Shown: in pieces, positions 8,732-18,341 of the stretch
Layout: each line of letters opens with the position of its first letter
How positions within the stretch are numbered: the first letter of the stretch is position 1
NCBI GenBank assembly: GCA_963667535.2
Contig: CAXXDU010000002.1
Location: forward strand, 496,001-560,000
Reading direction: 5' to 3'
DNA length: 64,000 bases
DNA from: UBA5614 sp963667535
GTDB taxonomy: Bacteria; Cloacimonadota; Cloacimonadia; Cloacimonadales; Cloacimonadaceae
Made by a program: the position numbers and the translations under genes
The notes under the pieces: generated by a model
The model's database searches: none
What the model saw: only the letters and a program-made list of their open reading frames with translations
Told to the model about the DNA's origin: nothing

Positions 8732-11700
8732 CTATTCCGGCTTTTCCGGTATTTCACTTTCCGGTAAGGGAATGCTCTTGTCCTTGCATTCTATTACATC
8801 GTTAAATTTACTATGCTCTTTAAAGCGTTCCATGCCAAATTTACCAAAGAAGCTATCCACCATGGAGTAGATAACCGGAATGATAAACAAGGTCAGGAAA
8901 GTGGCAAACGCCAATCCAAAGGTAAAGCTTACTGCCAGAGGACGCCAGGCTTGAGTGCTGGGACTGCTGCTAAAGACCAGAGGCAGCATACCTGCAATCG
9001 TGGTGCCTGTAGTCATAATAATCGGTCTTAATCTTACAGAACCGCTGTTTATTATCGCATGCCAGCGGTCTGTGCCACGCTCTCTTTCCTGATTGATAAA
9101 GTCTATCAGCAGGATGGCGTTATTAACTACCACACCTGCCAGGGCGATTACTGAGATGAGTGTATTCACCGAGAAAGGCAATCCTGTTACAACCAAACCA
9201 ATCATCACACCGATAAAGCCAAAGGGTATCGTAGTCATCACAATCAAAGGCTGCACGTAAGAACGGAATTGCGATGCCAGAATCGTATAGATTATCAGCA
9301 ACGCAATCAGGAAAGCACTGCCCAAAGAGGCATAGCTCTTGCGCTGTTCTTCCTGTACGCCACCAAACTCAATCGTATAGCCTGGATATCTCTTTTCAAA
9401 ATTGGCTATCAAGCCGGGTTTGCCTTTGAGCTTATCGCCCATCAGAGCTGTCTCCACTTCAGAAGGAGTTCTTCTTTTGCTCCTGCCGTTTTCTGTGTAT
9501 TTGGCAACAGCACCTGTGACGGTAATCACTCGTTTCTTATCACGATGTTCAATCTTGGAAAGGCTATTAACAATCTCAAAATCTGCCAAATCACGTATGG
9601 ATATCAAATCTCCGTAGCGGGTACGCACCTTTAAGCCTTTGAGAATTTCCAAATCCTGCGTATATTTATCATCCAGCTTCACAACAATAGCATATTCATC
9701 CAGACCGCCACCTCTGTATTTGGATACTTCTGTACCATTGCTGGCTGTTCTGACAGTACCTGCCACCTGTGCTACAGTGAGACCATACATACCGAGTTTA
9801 TCAGGATTGGGGATGATGCGGATTTCTTTCTTTCCGCTATCAAAGCTGTCGTCGATATCCACAACACCGGGTACTTTCTTGAGGTTAGCTTTTACAACAT
9901 CAGCTATAAAAGCCAGACGCTGCATATTTTCACCCTTGATACGGATTTCCACGTCGTTGCCAACCGGTGGTCCTGAACGTGGCTGTCCGAATTTGTAAGA
10001 GTAAAGACCGGGCAGAGTATCCAGTTGTTTGCGGATATCATTCTTGAGTTGGTCGTGAGTGAATTTCATTTTCTTGAGGTCAACCAGGTCTATATTGATG
10101 TTTGCATTACTGGTTTTGATATCCTGCCTGCCCTCACTTCCTATGGAGCCAACTGTGCTGACCACATACTCAATATCGCTCTTTTCTTTTACGTTCATAA
10201 TGATGTTTTCAACTTGCGAGACGATTCTTTCTGTTTCTTCCAGTTTCGTGCCCAAAGGCGTCTGCAGTTCTATGGAGAGTGTTTGTGACAGAGTGGATGG
10301 GAAGAACTCAAACTTTATCAGGCCTGTACCCAGTATTCCCAATGACATCAGGAAAACAATAACAACTGACCAGATTGTGATAGCCCTATGTTTAAGCACT
10401 TTGACAATGATTTTCTGGTAGAGTTTAATCACGGGCATAATCAGCTTGGTGGTTCTTTCATTGCCTGCTTCCATCTTCTTACCGAATTGGTACATATTGG
10501 TAGGTAAAACAACCATACTCTGATACCATGAACCCAGCAAGGCAATCGTGACGACTATCGGCATAACACCGAGGAATTTACCAAGAACACCTTCCATCAG
10601 CAGCAGTGGCAGAAAGGCTGCCACAGTAGTTAAGGTTGAAGAAAACACAGGCCAGATAACCTGGTCAACACCCATGACAATGGAGTCTTTGTGGCAATAG
10701 CCCATTTCTCTGTAACGGTGCGTATTTTCCAATACCACAATGGAATTGTCCACCACCATACCGACCACGATAATCAAGCCAAAGATGGTCAGGTTATTCA
10801 GGGTAATGTTAAAATAAGGTAGTAAAATAAAGGTAATCAAAACGCTGAGGGGTATGCCGACTGAAGCTAGTAAGGCATTGCGCCAGCCCAGGAAAATCAG
10901 CATCATCATAAATACAAGAAAGATACCCATCAAAGCATTTGAGCCGAGTGCATTGATGCCGTTCTTTACGTCTATGGAGCCATCATTACGCACACTGATA
11001 TGCAATCCCGGAACAGACTTCTCAAAAGTAGCCACATAATCACGTACTTCTTTCATTACTTTGACTATGTTACCATCGCCTTTTTTATAGAGAAGCAAGC
11101 TGACGCTTTGAGCACCATTAAGCCTGGTAATGGTTTGAGCTCTTGCCAGAGTATCACGTACTGTGGCAACATCAGCAACATTAACAGCTCTGCCATTGGG
11201 GTCAGACTGCACAATCAGGCTGGCAATCTGTTCTGTTGAATTAAACTCACCCAATGTCCTGACGATAAACTCTATCTTGCCAAAGCGGGATGTACCACCA
11301 GGCAGATTGAGGTTTCTGCCCTGAATGGCAGCAGTCAAATCACTCATTGTGAGTCCGTAAGCATCCAGCTTTGCCTGGTCTGCATCTATCCAGATTTCGC
11401 GGTCACGTGTACCCAGTACATCTGTCTTGGAAATGTACTTGATATTCATGACGCCATCGTTCAAATTGTTGGCAATAGTTCTTAACGCTCCAGGAGAAAA
11501 GTCTCCGCCAATCACAAGCTGAGCGATGGGGTTCACTTCCCGCATATTGAGCTTGATAACAATCGGGTCGAGTGCATCCTTAGGTAAATCTGTTACTTTA
11601 GCCAATTCGTTATTAACATCCGTAAAAGCCTTTTCAGGGTCTTTACTGACTTCAAAAGCTACTCTGATAAGAGCTCTGCCTTCTTCAGCATCACTGGTGA

Positions 11701-11941
11701 TATAATCCAGTCCGTCGATGTCAGAGATGGCATTCTCAATCTTAGTAACAACTAATTGTTCAATTTCTTCCGGAGAAACACCCGGATAGGGAACTACGAT
11801 AATTACACTGCCAAAGTCGATGGCAGGATACTCTTCCCTGGGCAGGCTAATCATGGAAACCAAGCCAAAGACGAGGATTGCCACGGTCAGCATATTGACC
11901 AGAACAGAATATTTAATGGAGGTTTCAGCTACAGAAAACAT
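8732..11941 (-). CDS. RND-family efflux transporter (AcrB/MexB type)
   Basis: A 1069-residue inner-membrane pump of the RND superfamily with the usual two halves, each a membrane helix, a large periplasmic porter domain, and a six-helix bundle. The first helix starts near residue 12. The TM4 signature region is GMVVDNSIVVLEN near residue 405, with one aspartate followed by Asn where HAE1 pumps usually have two Asp. The second-half signature is GVVVNNAILLIDFINQ near 955. Length is normal for AcrB-like pumps (about 1030-1060). It is the last gene of a padR-tolC-adaptor-RND operon, one base after the adaptor stop. Substrate cannot be predicted; multidrug export is the family default. Confidence 0.93.
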   Translation of the reverse strand: MFSVAETSIKYSVLVNMLTVAILVFGLVSMISLPREEYPAIDFGSVIIVVPYPGVSPEEIEQLVVTKIENAISDIDGLDYITSDAEEGRALIRVAFEVSKDPEKAFTDVNNELAKVTDLPKDALDPIVIKLNMREVNPIAQLVIGGDFSPGALRTIANNLNDGVMNIKYISKTDVLGTRDREIWIDADQAKLDAYGLTMSDLTAAIQGRNLNLPGGTSRFGKIEFIVRTLGEFNSTEQIASLIVQSDPNGRAVNVADVATVRDTLARAQTITRLNGAQSVSLLLYKKGDGNIVKVMKEVRDYVATFEKSVPGLHISVRNDGSIDVKNGINALGSNALMGIFLVFMMMLIFLGWRNALLASVGIPLSVLITFILLPYFNITLNNLTIFGLIIVVGMVVDNSIVVLENTHRYREMGYCHKDSIVMGVDQVIWPVFSSTLTTVAAFLPLLLMEGVLGKFLGVMPIVVTIALLGSWYQSMVVLPTNMYQFGKKMEAGNERTTKLIMPVIKLYQKIIVKVLKHRAITIWSVVIVFLMSLGILGTGLIKFEFFPSTLSQTLSIELQTPLGTKLEETERIVSQVENIIMNVKEKSDIEYVVSTVGSIGSEGRQDIKTSNANINIDLVDLKKMKFTHDQLKNDIRKQLDTLPGLYSYKFGQPRSGPPVGNDVEIRIKGENMQRLAFIADVVKANLKKVPGVVDIDDSFDSGKKEIRIIPNPDKLGMYGLTVAQVAGTVRTASNGTEVSKYRGGGLDEYAIVVKLDDKYTQDLEILKGLKVRTRYGDLISIRDLADFEIVNSLSKIEHRDKKRVITVTGAVAKYTENGRSKRRTPSEVETALMGDKLKGKPGLIANFEKRYPGYTIEFGGVQEEQRKSYASLGSAFLIALLIIYTILASQFRSYVQPLIVMTTIPFGFIGVMIGLVVTGLPFSVNTLISVIALAGVVVNNAILLIDFINQERERGTDRWHAIINSGSVRLRPIIMTTGTTIAGMLPLVFSSSPSTQAWRPLAVSFTFGLAFATFLTLFIIPVIYSMVDSFFGKFGMERFKEHSKFNDVIECKDKSIPLPESEIPEKPE

Positions 11942-11942
11942 C

Positions 11943-13028
11943 TTAGCTCCTGATTTGTACTTCGGTCTGGTCTTCGAGGTTTTCCATTCCGGTAGTCACG
12001 ATTTTGTCACCGGTGTTCACTCCGGAAAGGATTATAACGTTTTCTCCGACTATTTTGCCCAGTTTCACTTCTTTACGCAGGGCTTTATTATTGCTGTCCA
12101 CAACAAACACATAGTTGCGGTCAAACTCTTTGACGATGTTATTTATGGAAGTATAAAGCTGATTAGCATAGCTACCGCTCAGGATTTTAGCAGTAACTAC
12201 CATACCCGGAAGTAACCCTTGCGAGCTGCTAAGCTGTATTTCCACAGGGTAGTTGGCTGAAGTAGTAAGAGGTCTGATACCAAAAGCTTTGATAAAGCCT
12301 TTTACAGGTTTATCTTTACCGGGAGCTGTGATATCGGCCACCTGTCCTTGTTTGATTTTGCCAATCTGGCTTTCTCCTACACCTGTTTTAATCAGCAACA
12401 CTTTATCATCTGTGATATATGCAACCGGAGTACCGGGATTGAGATATTGCCCTGCACTTACAATCAGATTGGAGATTACGCCACCTTCGGGAGCAACCAG
12501 AAAGGAATTATCCAAAGCTTTCTGAGCAGATTCAAGTCCTGCTTTGGCTCCATCCAATCCTGCCTTGGCACCTTTGAAAGCAGAAACTGCATTATTATAT
12601 TCAGCTTGTGAAATGGTTTTACTTTTAAACAGATTTTCTGAGCCGGTCAGATTGAGCTGGGCATTTTCAAAAGAAGCTTCAGCAGATAGTTTGGCAGCTT
12701 GTGCCTGTTCCAACCGAATCTGGTAAACATCATTATCGACTTTTCCAATCTTTTCACCTTTGGTTACTTTATCTCCCAGCTTCTTGTAAAGCTGTAATAT
12801 ACGCCCGGATGTTTCACTGGTCATGGTAATATCTGTGCTACCTTCCAGTTTACCCGAAATGGTTATGTACTCATCCAGAGTGCGGGGCTGAAGTGTTTCC
12901 ACCATTACAGATTGTTTATCTTCTTTGCCGGTCTTCTTTTCAAGAGCAACTTTGTTTTTTTTGCAGGCAGAAAAGCTCAGTAATAGTAGTGATGACAGTA
13001 CCAGAATAATTATCTTTTCAAATTTCAT
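11943..13028 (-). CDS. RND efflux periplasmic adaptor (membrane fusion) lipoprotein
   Basis: A 361-residue adaptor of the HlyD/AcrA family. A signal peptide ends in a lipobox (LSFSAC, Cys22), so it is likely anchored to the inner membrane. A lipoyl-like half motif, GRILQLYKKLGDKVTKGE, lies near residue 75-95. It is followed by an alpha-helical hairpin (roughly 105-165, QAQAAKLSAEASFENAQ) and the second lipoyl half, VAPEGGVISNLIVSAGQYL. The C-terminal part is the beta-barrel and membrane-proximal domain. It links the RND pump encoded next with the TolC-like channel encoded just before it (11-bp gap). Confidence 0.9.
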   Translation of the reverse strand: MKFEKIIILVLSSLLLLSFSACKKNKVALEKKTGKEDKQSVMVETLQPRTLDEYITISGKLEGSTDITMTSETSGRILQLYKKLGDKVTKGEKIGKVDNDVYQIRLEQAQAAKLSAEASFENAQLNLTGSENLFKSKTISQAEYNNAVSAFKGAKAGLDGAKAGLESAQKALDNSFLVAPEGGVISNLIVSAGQYLNPGTPVAYITDDKVLLIKTGVGESQIGKIKQGQVADITAPGKDKPVKGFIKAFGIRPLTTSANYPVEIQLSSSQGLLPGMVVTAKILSGSYANQLYTSINNIVKEFDRNYVFVVDSNNKALRKEVKLGKIVGENVIILSGVNTGDKIVTTGMENLEDQTEVQIRS

Positions 13029-13039
13029 TTTTCCTCCGT

Positions 13040-14374
13040 TTATTCCATCAGTGAATTTATCACATTTATATCATCAGTGCCCAGAGACTGCAATAAAGCA
13101 GAACGGGCTTTCAAATAGGAGTATGTTGCATTAGCCAGACTCACCTGGGCAGCCTGAAGCATCACTTCTGCATCCAGCATATCAGTTGTGGAAAGCATAT
13201 TATTACGATAGCGTTCCATCAGTTGCTGATAAGTAAGCTCAGTATATTGTAGCGCTATTCTGGCAGCAGTTACCTGCCTGGCAGAACTAATCAGACTTAA
13301 AGAATTTGCTTTCACGCCAAGATTTATTCCGTCTGCCGCGGTCTGATAATCTGCTTCACTCTTTTGATAATCATACCAGGCTTTGCGTGAACCGGAATAG
13401 GTATTCCATAAGGGTAAAAGAGGTATTGATGCAGTCAGGGCAAGAGTATTTGTACCATTAAACTGATAACGGTCAATCCCTGTATCGTTAATAGACCGGT
13501 TAGCAGAGAAGATCACTGTCGGCAAAAACGAACCTCTGGCAATATTGTAGGCTTTTTTATACAAATGTGTGGAAGCTTTTACTGTTTTGATGGAAAGATT
13601 GTGCTCAGCAGAGATTCGGATTGCTTTCTTAGTAAAAGCATCCGTCTGTGCAGTTGTGTATAAGGAAAACTTAAGCAAACGAGCTTCCTCGGTTGTCATA
13701 GCTACGGATTCCAGTTCATCAGGTTCTGAGCTGCCCAAAGCGTTCATCAAATCCTGCCTCGCCAGTTCCAGAGCAGATTCTGATTGAATCAAAGCGACTT
13801 CTTTATTAGCAGCTTTTGCCTGAATCCGGAGATAGTCCGGGCTGGACATTGTTCCACTGTCAAAACGGACTTTAGCAATTAGCAGATTATTCTTTGAGCT
13901 TTGCAAATCTTTTTCACTGATTGTCTTCAATTCCTGCAACTGTAATACTGAGAGAAACTTGCTTTCCACTTCATTAATAATACTCAGCCGGGTATTTTCC
14001 AGGTTCAAACGGCTGATTTCTTCTGTAATCCCTGTAATTTTATATGCCTGCCAGAGTTTTCCGCCCATAAATAAAGGCTGGGATAAGGTAAGAGCTGCAC
14101 TGCGTGAATCATGATTATATGTAACAGGGGCGCCTGTAGCTGTTCTGGCAGTAATAGCAGGATCGAGGTAAATATAACTTCCACTTAAAGAAAGAGAGGG
14201 TAATAATCCACCCAAAGCTTGTTGCTTACTCCACCTGGCTGATTCATAAGCATCTTTCTGGGATATGTACTTAGAATTTTTGCTCAATGCCATCTGCCTT
14301 GCTTCTTCCAGTGTCAGAGCAGAAGCAAGATTAATAGCAAAGAGTAAGATAACTAGAATAAGTGTTTTCTGCAC
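13040..14374 (-). CDS. TolC-family outer membrane efflux protein
   Basis: A 444-residue protein with a signal peptide (cleavage near ASA-LTLEEA) and the repeated helical layout of TolC/OprM. An N-terminal LTLEEARQMALSKNSKY segment and two long helical hairpins around residues 90-200 and 320-420 surround short beta segments such as LSLSGSYIYLDP and LTLSQPLFMGGKLW. It starts 3 bp after the PadR gene and precedes the adaptor gene. It would form the outer-membrane channel of the tripartite pump. Confidence 0.9.
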   Translation of the reverse strand: MQKTLILVILLFAINLASALTLEEARQMALSKNSKYISQKDAYESARWSKQQALGGLLPSLSLSGSYIYLDPAITARTATGAPVTYNHDSRSAALTLSQPLFMGGKLWQAYKITGITEEISRLNLENTRLSIINEVESKFLSVLQLQELKTISEKDLQSSKNNLLIAKVRFDSGTMSSPDYLRIQAKAANKEVALIQSESALELARQDLMNALGSSEPDELESVAMTTEEARLLKFSLYTTAQTDAFTKKAIRISAEHNLSIKTVKASTHLYKKAYNIARGSFLPTVIFSANRSINDTGIDRYQFNGTNTLALTASIPLLPLWNTYSGSRKAWYDYQKSEADYQTAADGINLGVKANSLSLISSARQVTAARIALQYTELTYQQLMERYRNNMLSTTDMLDAEVMLQAAQVSLANATYSYLKARSALLQSLGTDDINVINSLME

Positions 14375-14377
14375 AAT

Positions 14378-14941
14378 TTACTCCTTAAAAAATTCATCAT
14401 ATTCACTATCATTAATCTGTTCAAAAAGCTCTTCCAAAGAGCTGAGTTCTGCTTTGAAATGCTGGTCTCCGTTTTTAACAAGAAACCTGTGAATGACAGG
14501 AATCTTCTTTTCTTTAATCATTTCTTCACATTTACAGGCAAAATCATTTTCAAAATGCCATTTTATCGACAATATCCGAGCTTCAGTTGCTTTCTTAAGC
14601 TGTTTTCTGGTTATCAGTTTCTTTGCAAATGACAAAGCCAACCAGAAGTCCCTGTCTCCTACGTCAGAGCCATTCAGGAAGCTGATTACTAACTTAGACA
14701 AGTATTTTCTACCTTCATCATTCAATTGATAAACCATTCGGGGAGGGTTATTACCTTCCACCATTTGTTCTCCTGCAATATATCCCTTTTGTTCCAAAGT
14801 CTGCATTGCTTTATAGATGGAAGGAAGCTTAATTCCTGTCCAGACTGCAAACTTCTTACTTTCTACGATTTGCCCGATACGGTAGCCATACATCGGCATC
14901 TCATTAAGAAATCCTAATACAATCATATGTGCTTTTGACAT
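14378..14941 (-). CDS. PadR-family transcriptional regulator of the efflux operon
   Basis: About 187 residues. The winged helix at residues 1-85 has the PadR hallmarks (AHMIVLGFLNEMPMYGYRIG, IKLPSIYKAMQTLEQKGYI, then a wing), followed by a charged helical C-terminal dimerisation region. The start at 14941 (MSKAHMIV) is preferred: AGAGG lies ten bases upstream. The longer in-frame start at 14962 would place that site inside the gene. It is the first gene of the operon and is probably its repressor, as is common for PadR proteins next to pumps. The inducer is unknown. Confidence 0.88.
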   Translation of the reverse strand: MSKAHMIVLGFLNEMPMYGYRIGQIVESKKFAVWTGIKLPSIYKAMQTLEQKGYIAGEQMVEGNNPPRMVYQLNDEGRKYLSKLVISFLNGSDVGDRDFWLALSFAKKLITRKQLKKATEARILSIKWHFENDFACKCEEMIKEKKIPVIHRFLVKNGDQHFKAELSSLEELFEQINDSEYDEFFKE

Positions 14942-14968
14942 GTTTAATATACCTCTTATCAAGTGGAG

Positions 14969-14997
14969 TATTATACTTTCTAATAGTCAATATAATA
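14969..14997 (-). promoter_or_regulatory. Candidate promoter/operator of the efflux operon
   Basis: On the minus strand TATAAT occurs at 14975-14970, about 28 bp before the padR start. It is part of an inverted repeat TATTATA (14969-14975) / TATAATA (14991-14997) with a 15-bp spacer. Such a symmetric site over the -10 would suit PadR autorepression. No good -35 is seen. The rest of the gap to 15266 shows only a TTGACA (15156-15161) without a convincing -10. Confidence 0.3.
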
Positions 14998-15266
14998 ATA
15001 TATCCCTTTCTGGCAAGTAATATTTTTTAGGATAATATTCTTCTGAGCCTGCTTATTATTAGCTAAACAGTAGGCATGCTGTTATTTAAATTGCAATTGG
15101 CTCATATATGCTGTAATAGTTTTATAAGAATACCATGGTAAGCCTGAATAAAATGTTGACATGTTTTATATATCGGGTTTTATGGATTTGCAACAAAAAT
15201 CTGAAGAAATTGTTTCTTCAAAATATTGAAAAATGATATAACATTATTACCGATAAGGCGGTTATT

Positions 15267-17087
15267 ATGAAAGCTAAAAAGACTATTTTGTTTATTCTAT
15301 TATTTACTACACTAACAATTCTATGCTACGCTGCAGATGCTGTTGGCGATTACCGGAGCCGATCAACCGGATTATGGACACCAACAGTGGAATTTCCTAC
15401 AATGAACTGGCAAATATGTACAGTAGCAGGAGATCCGGGAACCTGGGTAACAGCTTCGGTAGTTCCTGATGAAACCGCAGGAGTTATTACTATCCGAAAC
15501 GGTCACATGATTAGTATCGAATTAAATCAATCTGCTGACCAGATAGTTGTACAAAGTGGTGGAACTCTTAGGATTATCAACAATCAGGTTTTAACCGTTA
15601 AAAGCGGAGCAGGGACTGATTTGGATATTCAAGCCGGTGGAAACTTGCAGCTTTTCGGAAATATCTATTCGGAATCTTCATCTACTGTGCAAATCTCCGG
15701 TACTTATCGGGATCTTGAGAACTGTCAGATTCAGGGACTTGGCGCTGTAACTGTTGCTGCCGGAGCTACGGTAAATACAAAGAATGCGTATGGTATTTAT
15801 TTGTTTGGCGAAACCATCCGTGGGTGCTTTGCAGTATCCAGCAGAACTCTCAATACTGCAGCTAATTATATCTTCAGTTCAACTATTGATCCTCAGGTGA
15901 TTTATGCTCTTCCAACGACTGTAAACAATCTTACTGCCGATAATAGTGGTATAGACGAGTCTTTGGTTACACTGCGTGATGTGCTTTCAGCAAATGCAGT
16001 TGCCATTACCAGCGGTGCTTTGACCCTGGGTGGTAATACCAGTCTTAACACTCTCACATTGAATGGTAATCAACTAAACTTTGCTACTTATTATGTATAC
16101 TTTAATAACCAGCACTTTTCTGTCGGTGGCAAGAACGAACATGTCACTACTCTGACTGTTGCAGAAGACCAGGTTACAACCTATGAATTGGGTGGTGATT
16201 ATGGAACCAGCATACCAAGGACATGGACAACCAGTGCAACCCAATCCAACCCGCTTAATATTATTTTTCATTATCCTGATGAACTTACTGAAACATCTCG
16301 AGTAAATGTATGGTCAAGAAATACAGGCGCGACAACCTGGAATCTTTATGGAAAATACTCTCCCACCCTGGCTGACGGTATTCATAAAGTAACCGTTCCC
16401 AATGTCGTTAGTCTAAATCACAGCTCAGGCGTTGGCACTCTGGAATGGACAATTTCTGAAGAAGAACCTACTACCCCGGTTGAGCTTTCGTCCTTTACTG
16501 CTACTCCTACATCTACCGGATTTATGAGAATTAACTGGATAACCCAATCTGAAACAGGTGTTTTGGGCTTTTATGTGTTCAGAGGCACCAACAATGTCCT
16601 GAATAATTCTCAGGCTATCAGTCCAATGCTGGAAGCAACTAATACTTCCCAGGAAGTTTCATATAACTATATCGATTCTGAAATTCCTGGTTTTGGCACA
16701 TACTATTACTGGCTACAAAATGTTGACTTGAATGGAGTTCAGTACTTCAACGGACCGATTAGTATTGTAGTAAATGAACATAACTACACTCCTCCTCCGG
16801 TAATTCCAACCTTCACAGTACTGAAAAATGTATTTCCCAATCCTTTCAATCCGAATACAATGATTTCTTACAATATGGCAAAAGCCGGTAATGTAACGAT
16901 TGTTGTGTACAATTTAAAAGGTGAAGCTATCCGCAATCTTGTTTCCGGACATAAAACTGCCGGTAGCTATCAAATGCTATGGGATGGAACCAGCAATAAC
17001 GGTCAGTCACAACCTTCAGGTGCATACTTGATTCGAATGACTGCCGGTAAATATTCTTCAACTCAGAAAGCAATATTGATGAAATAA
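15267..17087 (+). CDS. Secreted protein with C-terminal Por/FlgD-like sorting domain
   Basis: A 606-residue protein. A signal peptide occupies residues 1-22 (LFILLFTTLTILCYA). A long beta-rich region with hydrophobic repeats follows (residues 60-390; RNGHMISIELNQ, VVQSGGTLRIINNQ, GAGTDLDIQAGGNLQL), resembling a right-handed solenoid or pectate-lyase-like fold. A module near 405-500 reads PVELSSFTATPTSTG...WITQSETG, which also occurs in the protein at 45049-46473. The last ~85 residues are the sorting domain: FPNPFNPNTMISYNMAKAG, GSYQMLWDGTSNNG, SGAYLIRMTAG, ending AILMK. Function of the passenger region is unknown. A terminator follows at 17129. Confidence 0.85.
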   Translation: MKAKKTILFILLFTTLTILCYAADAVGDYRSRSTGLWTPTVEFPTMNWQICTVAGDPGTWVTASVVPDETAGVITIRNGHMISIELNQSADQIVVQSGGTLRIINNQVLTVKSGAGTDLDIQAGGNLQLFGNIYSESSSTVQISGTYRDLENCQIQGLGAVTVAAGATVNTKNAYGIYLFGETIRGCFAVSSRTLNTAANYIFSSTIDPQVIYALPTTVNNLTADNSGIDESLVTLRDVLSANAVAITSGALTLGGNTSLNTLTLNGNQLNFATYYVYFNNQHFSVGGKNEHVTTLTVAEDQVTTYELGGDYGTSIPRTWTTSATQSNPLNIIFHYPDELTETSRVNVWSRNTGATTWNLYGKYSPTLADGIHKVTVPNVVSLNHSSGVGTLEWTISEEEPTTPVELSSFTATPTSTGFMRINWITQSETGVLGFYVFRGTNNVLNNSQAISPMLEATNTSQEVSYNYIDSEIPGFGTYYYWLQNVDLNGVQYFNGPISIVVNEHNYTPPPVIPTFTVLKNVFPNPFNPNTMISYNMAKAGNVTIVVYNLKGEAIRNLVSGHKTAGSYQMLWDGTSNNGQSQPSGAYLIRMTAGKYSSTQKAILMK

Positions 17088-17128
17088 TCCAGTCATTTCC
17101 TGTTAAACAGGAGCATAAAGATAACCTT

Positions 17129-17163
17129 AAGGGATGCAAGCCAAAACTTGCATCCCTTTTTTT
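17129..17163 (+). terminator. Intrinsic terminator
   Basis: A 12-bp perfect stem AAGGGATGCAAG / CTTGCATCCCTT (17129-17140 and 17147-17158), loop CCAAAA, then a run of T. It lies 42 bp after the stop of the secreted protein gene. Confidence 0.9.
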
Positions 17164-17230
17164 ATATGTAATTTCGGTGCTCTGCTTCAATAATGCTTTA
17201 ATTCGTTTTCATTCTGCTTACATACTGCTT

Positions 17231-17402
17231 TAATCTTTCTTTAAATGGTGTTTAATTGCACATAATATACGTGGGTGCTGCGCTTATGCTACTCCAGTGA
17301 TTCCCCTATGCTCATATGGGAGTCATATGGGTGTCATATGGGTGTCATATGGGTGTCTTAAGGGCAAGCTATGTTCACTTAGAGATAAATGAAAGCAGAA
17401 TA
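17231..17402. repeat. Dispersed element copy A with 11-bp tandem repeats
   Basis: A roughly 170-bp sequence that recurs at 53372-53580. Shared blocks include CACATAATATACG, a CTACTCCA-TGATTCCCCTATG block, and TCTTAAGGGCAAGCTATGTT. Inside it, 17312-17355 holds four head-to-tail 11-bp units (TCATATGGGTG, the first ending AG). A second 11-mer, GAAAGCAGAAT, occurs once here but three times in copy B. The rest of the 17164-17534 gap shows nothing else. Confidence 0.8.
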
Positions 17403-17534
17403 AATGATGAATATAACTATTGGCAGGTAACTATTGAGTGTTATTTGAGTGTTACTATCATTGGAAAGAGAAAACCCCGGGTGATTGTTCAAGTCAAATT
17501 GTTTCTAAGCAGGGATTACGCTAAGGAGCGAAGT

Positions 17535-18305
17535 TTATTGCCGGTAGATATTCAGAATCTGTTGATAAACAAGCTCACAGAGTTGCTGGCGGTTGATAGA
17601 TGCGTCAAACGGGATGGAATCCAAAATTGTAACCTCAGCTTCAATCTGGTGGGAGATTAATTCCCAAAAATGAGGTACGAAGGTCATATCTCCATACCAA
17701 CAAACTATATCACGCTGTTCTTGCGTTTCTATAGGTTTGCCATCAAGCATTGTGTATTTAACGCAGATTGGGAGTATGGGTTTTTGAGCTGTAATAGAAG
17801 TCTGGAATAGTGATTTTCGGAATTCCCTGATAGTTTCGCCATCAGTGCTGGTGCCTTCAGGAAAAAGCATCAGGTCAAATCCCTGAGTCAAAGCATCAGA
17901 AAAATTTCTAATCTCCTGAGGTAGCGAAGTGAACTTTTTGCGGTTTGTAAAGAGGCTTCCTCCAAATCGGGTAATGTCTCCCAAAACCGGGTTGGCAGCC
18001 ATCTCAGTGGAAGTAATGAAAATTAAAGGATGTACGGAAGACAGTGCCAGGATATCAGTATATGAAACATGATTGGATATGACAAGATGGTTTTCCCTGC
18101 TGAGTGCGGCAAGGTTCTTCTGATTGATAATCCTGACTTTCAAACCAAAATGCCTGAGCATTTTACGTCCTGTGGACGAAGTATTCAGAGCTAAGAGTTT
18201 GCGTTGTTTAACGGGTTCTTTAACGCTTATTTTAATGAAAATGGCTTTGACAAAGAAAACAGCCAACCAGAAGATAATGCTATTAAATCTCAGAAAAAGC
18301 TTCAT
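17535..18305 (-). CDS. PlsC/OlsA-like 1-acyl-glycerol-3-phosphate-type O-acyltransferase
   Basis: A 256-residue acyltransferase of the PlsC family. It has one N-terminal membrane segment (residues 5-25), the catalytic HX4D motif in NHVSYTD near residue 80, and the glycerol-phosphate or acceptor-binding block FPEGTSTDGE near residue 150. It follows directly on the minus strand, 36 bp behind an OlsB-like N-acyltransferase gene. This arrangement is known for ornithine- or glycine-lipid synthesis (olsB-olsA, glsB-glsA), where this enzyme adds the second, ester-linked chain. A general phospholipid role remains possible. Confidence 0.8.
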   Translation of the reverse strand: MKLFLRFNSIIFWLAVFFVKAIFIKISVKEPVKQRKLLALNTSSTGRKMLRHFGLKVRIINQKNLAALSRENHLVISNHVSYTDILALSSVHPLIFITSTEMAANPVLGDITRFGGSLFTNRKKFTSLPQEIRNFSDALTQGFDLMLFPEGTSTDGETIREFRKSLFQTSITAQKPILPICVKYTMLDGKPIETQEQRDIVCWYGDMTFVPHFWELISHQIEAEVTILDSIPFDASINRQQLCELVYQQILNIYRQ

Positions 18306-18341
18306 ATCTCAGATTAATGGCGTTTCAGCAAGAAAAAAACC

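Noticed and set aside
17312..17355. Short tandem repeats as a CRISPR or a replication iteron array
   Set aside because: 11-bp units with no spacers, a second copy elsewhere, and no rep or dnaA gene nearby.
17316..17660. Open frame of 114 codons on the plus strand
   Set aside because: It begins inside the 11-bp repeats and continues antisense to the acyltransferase gene; no protein-like features.
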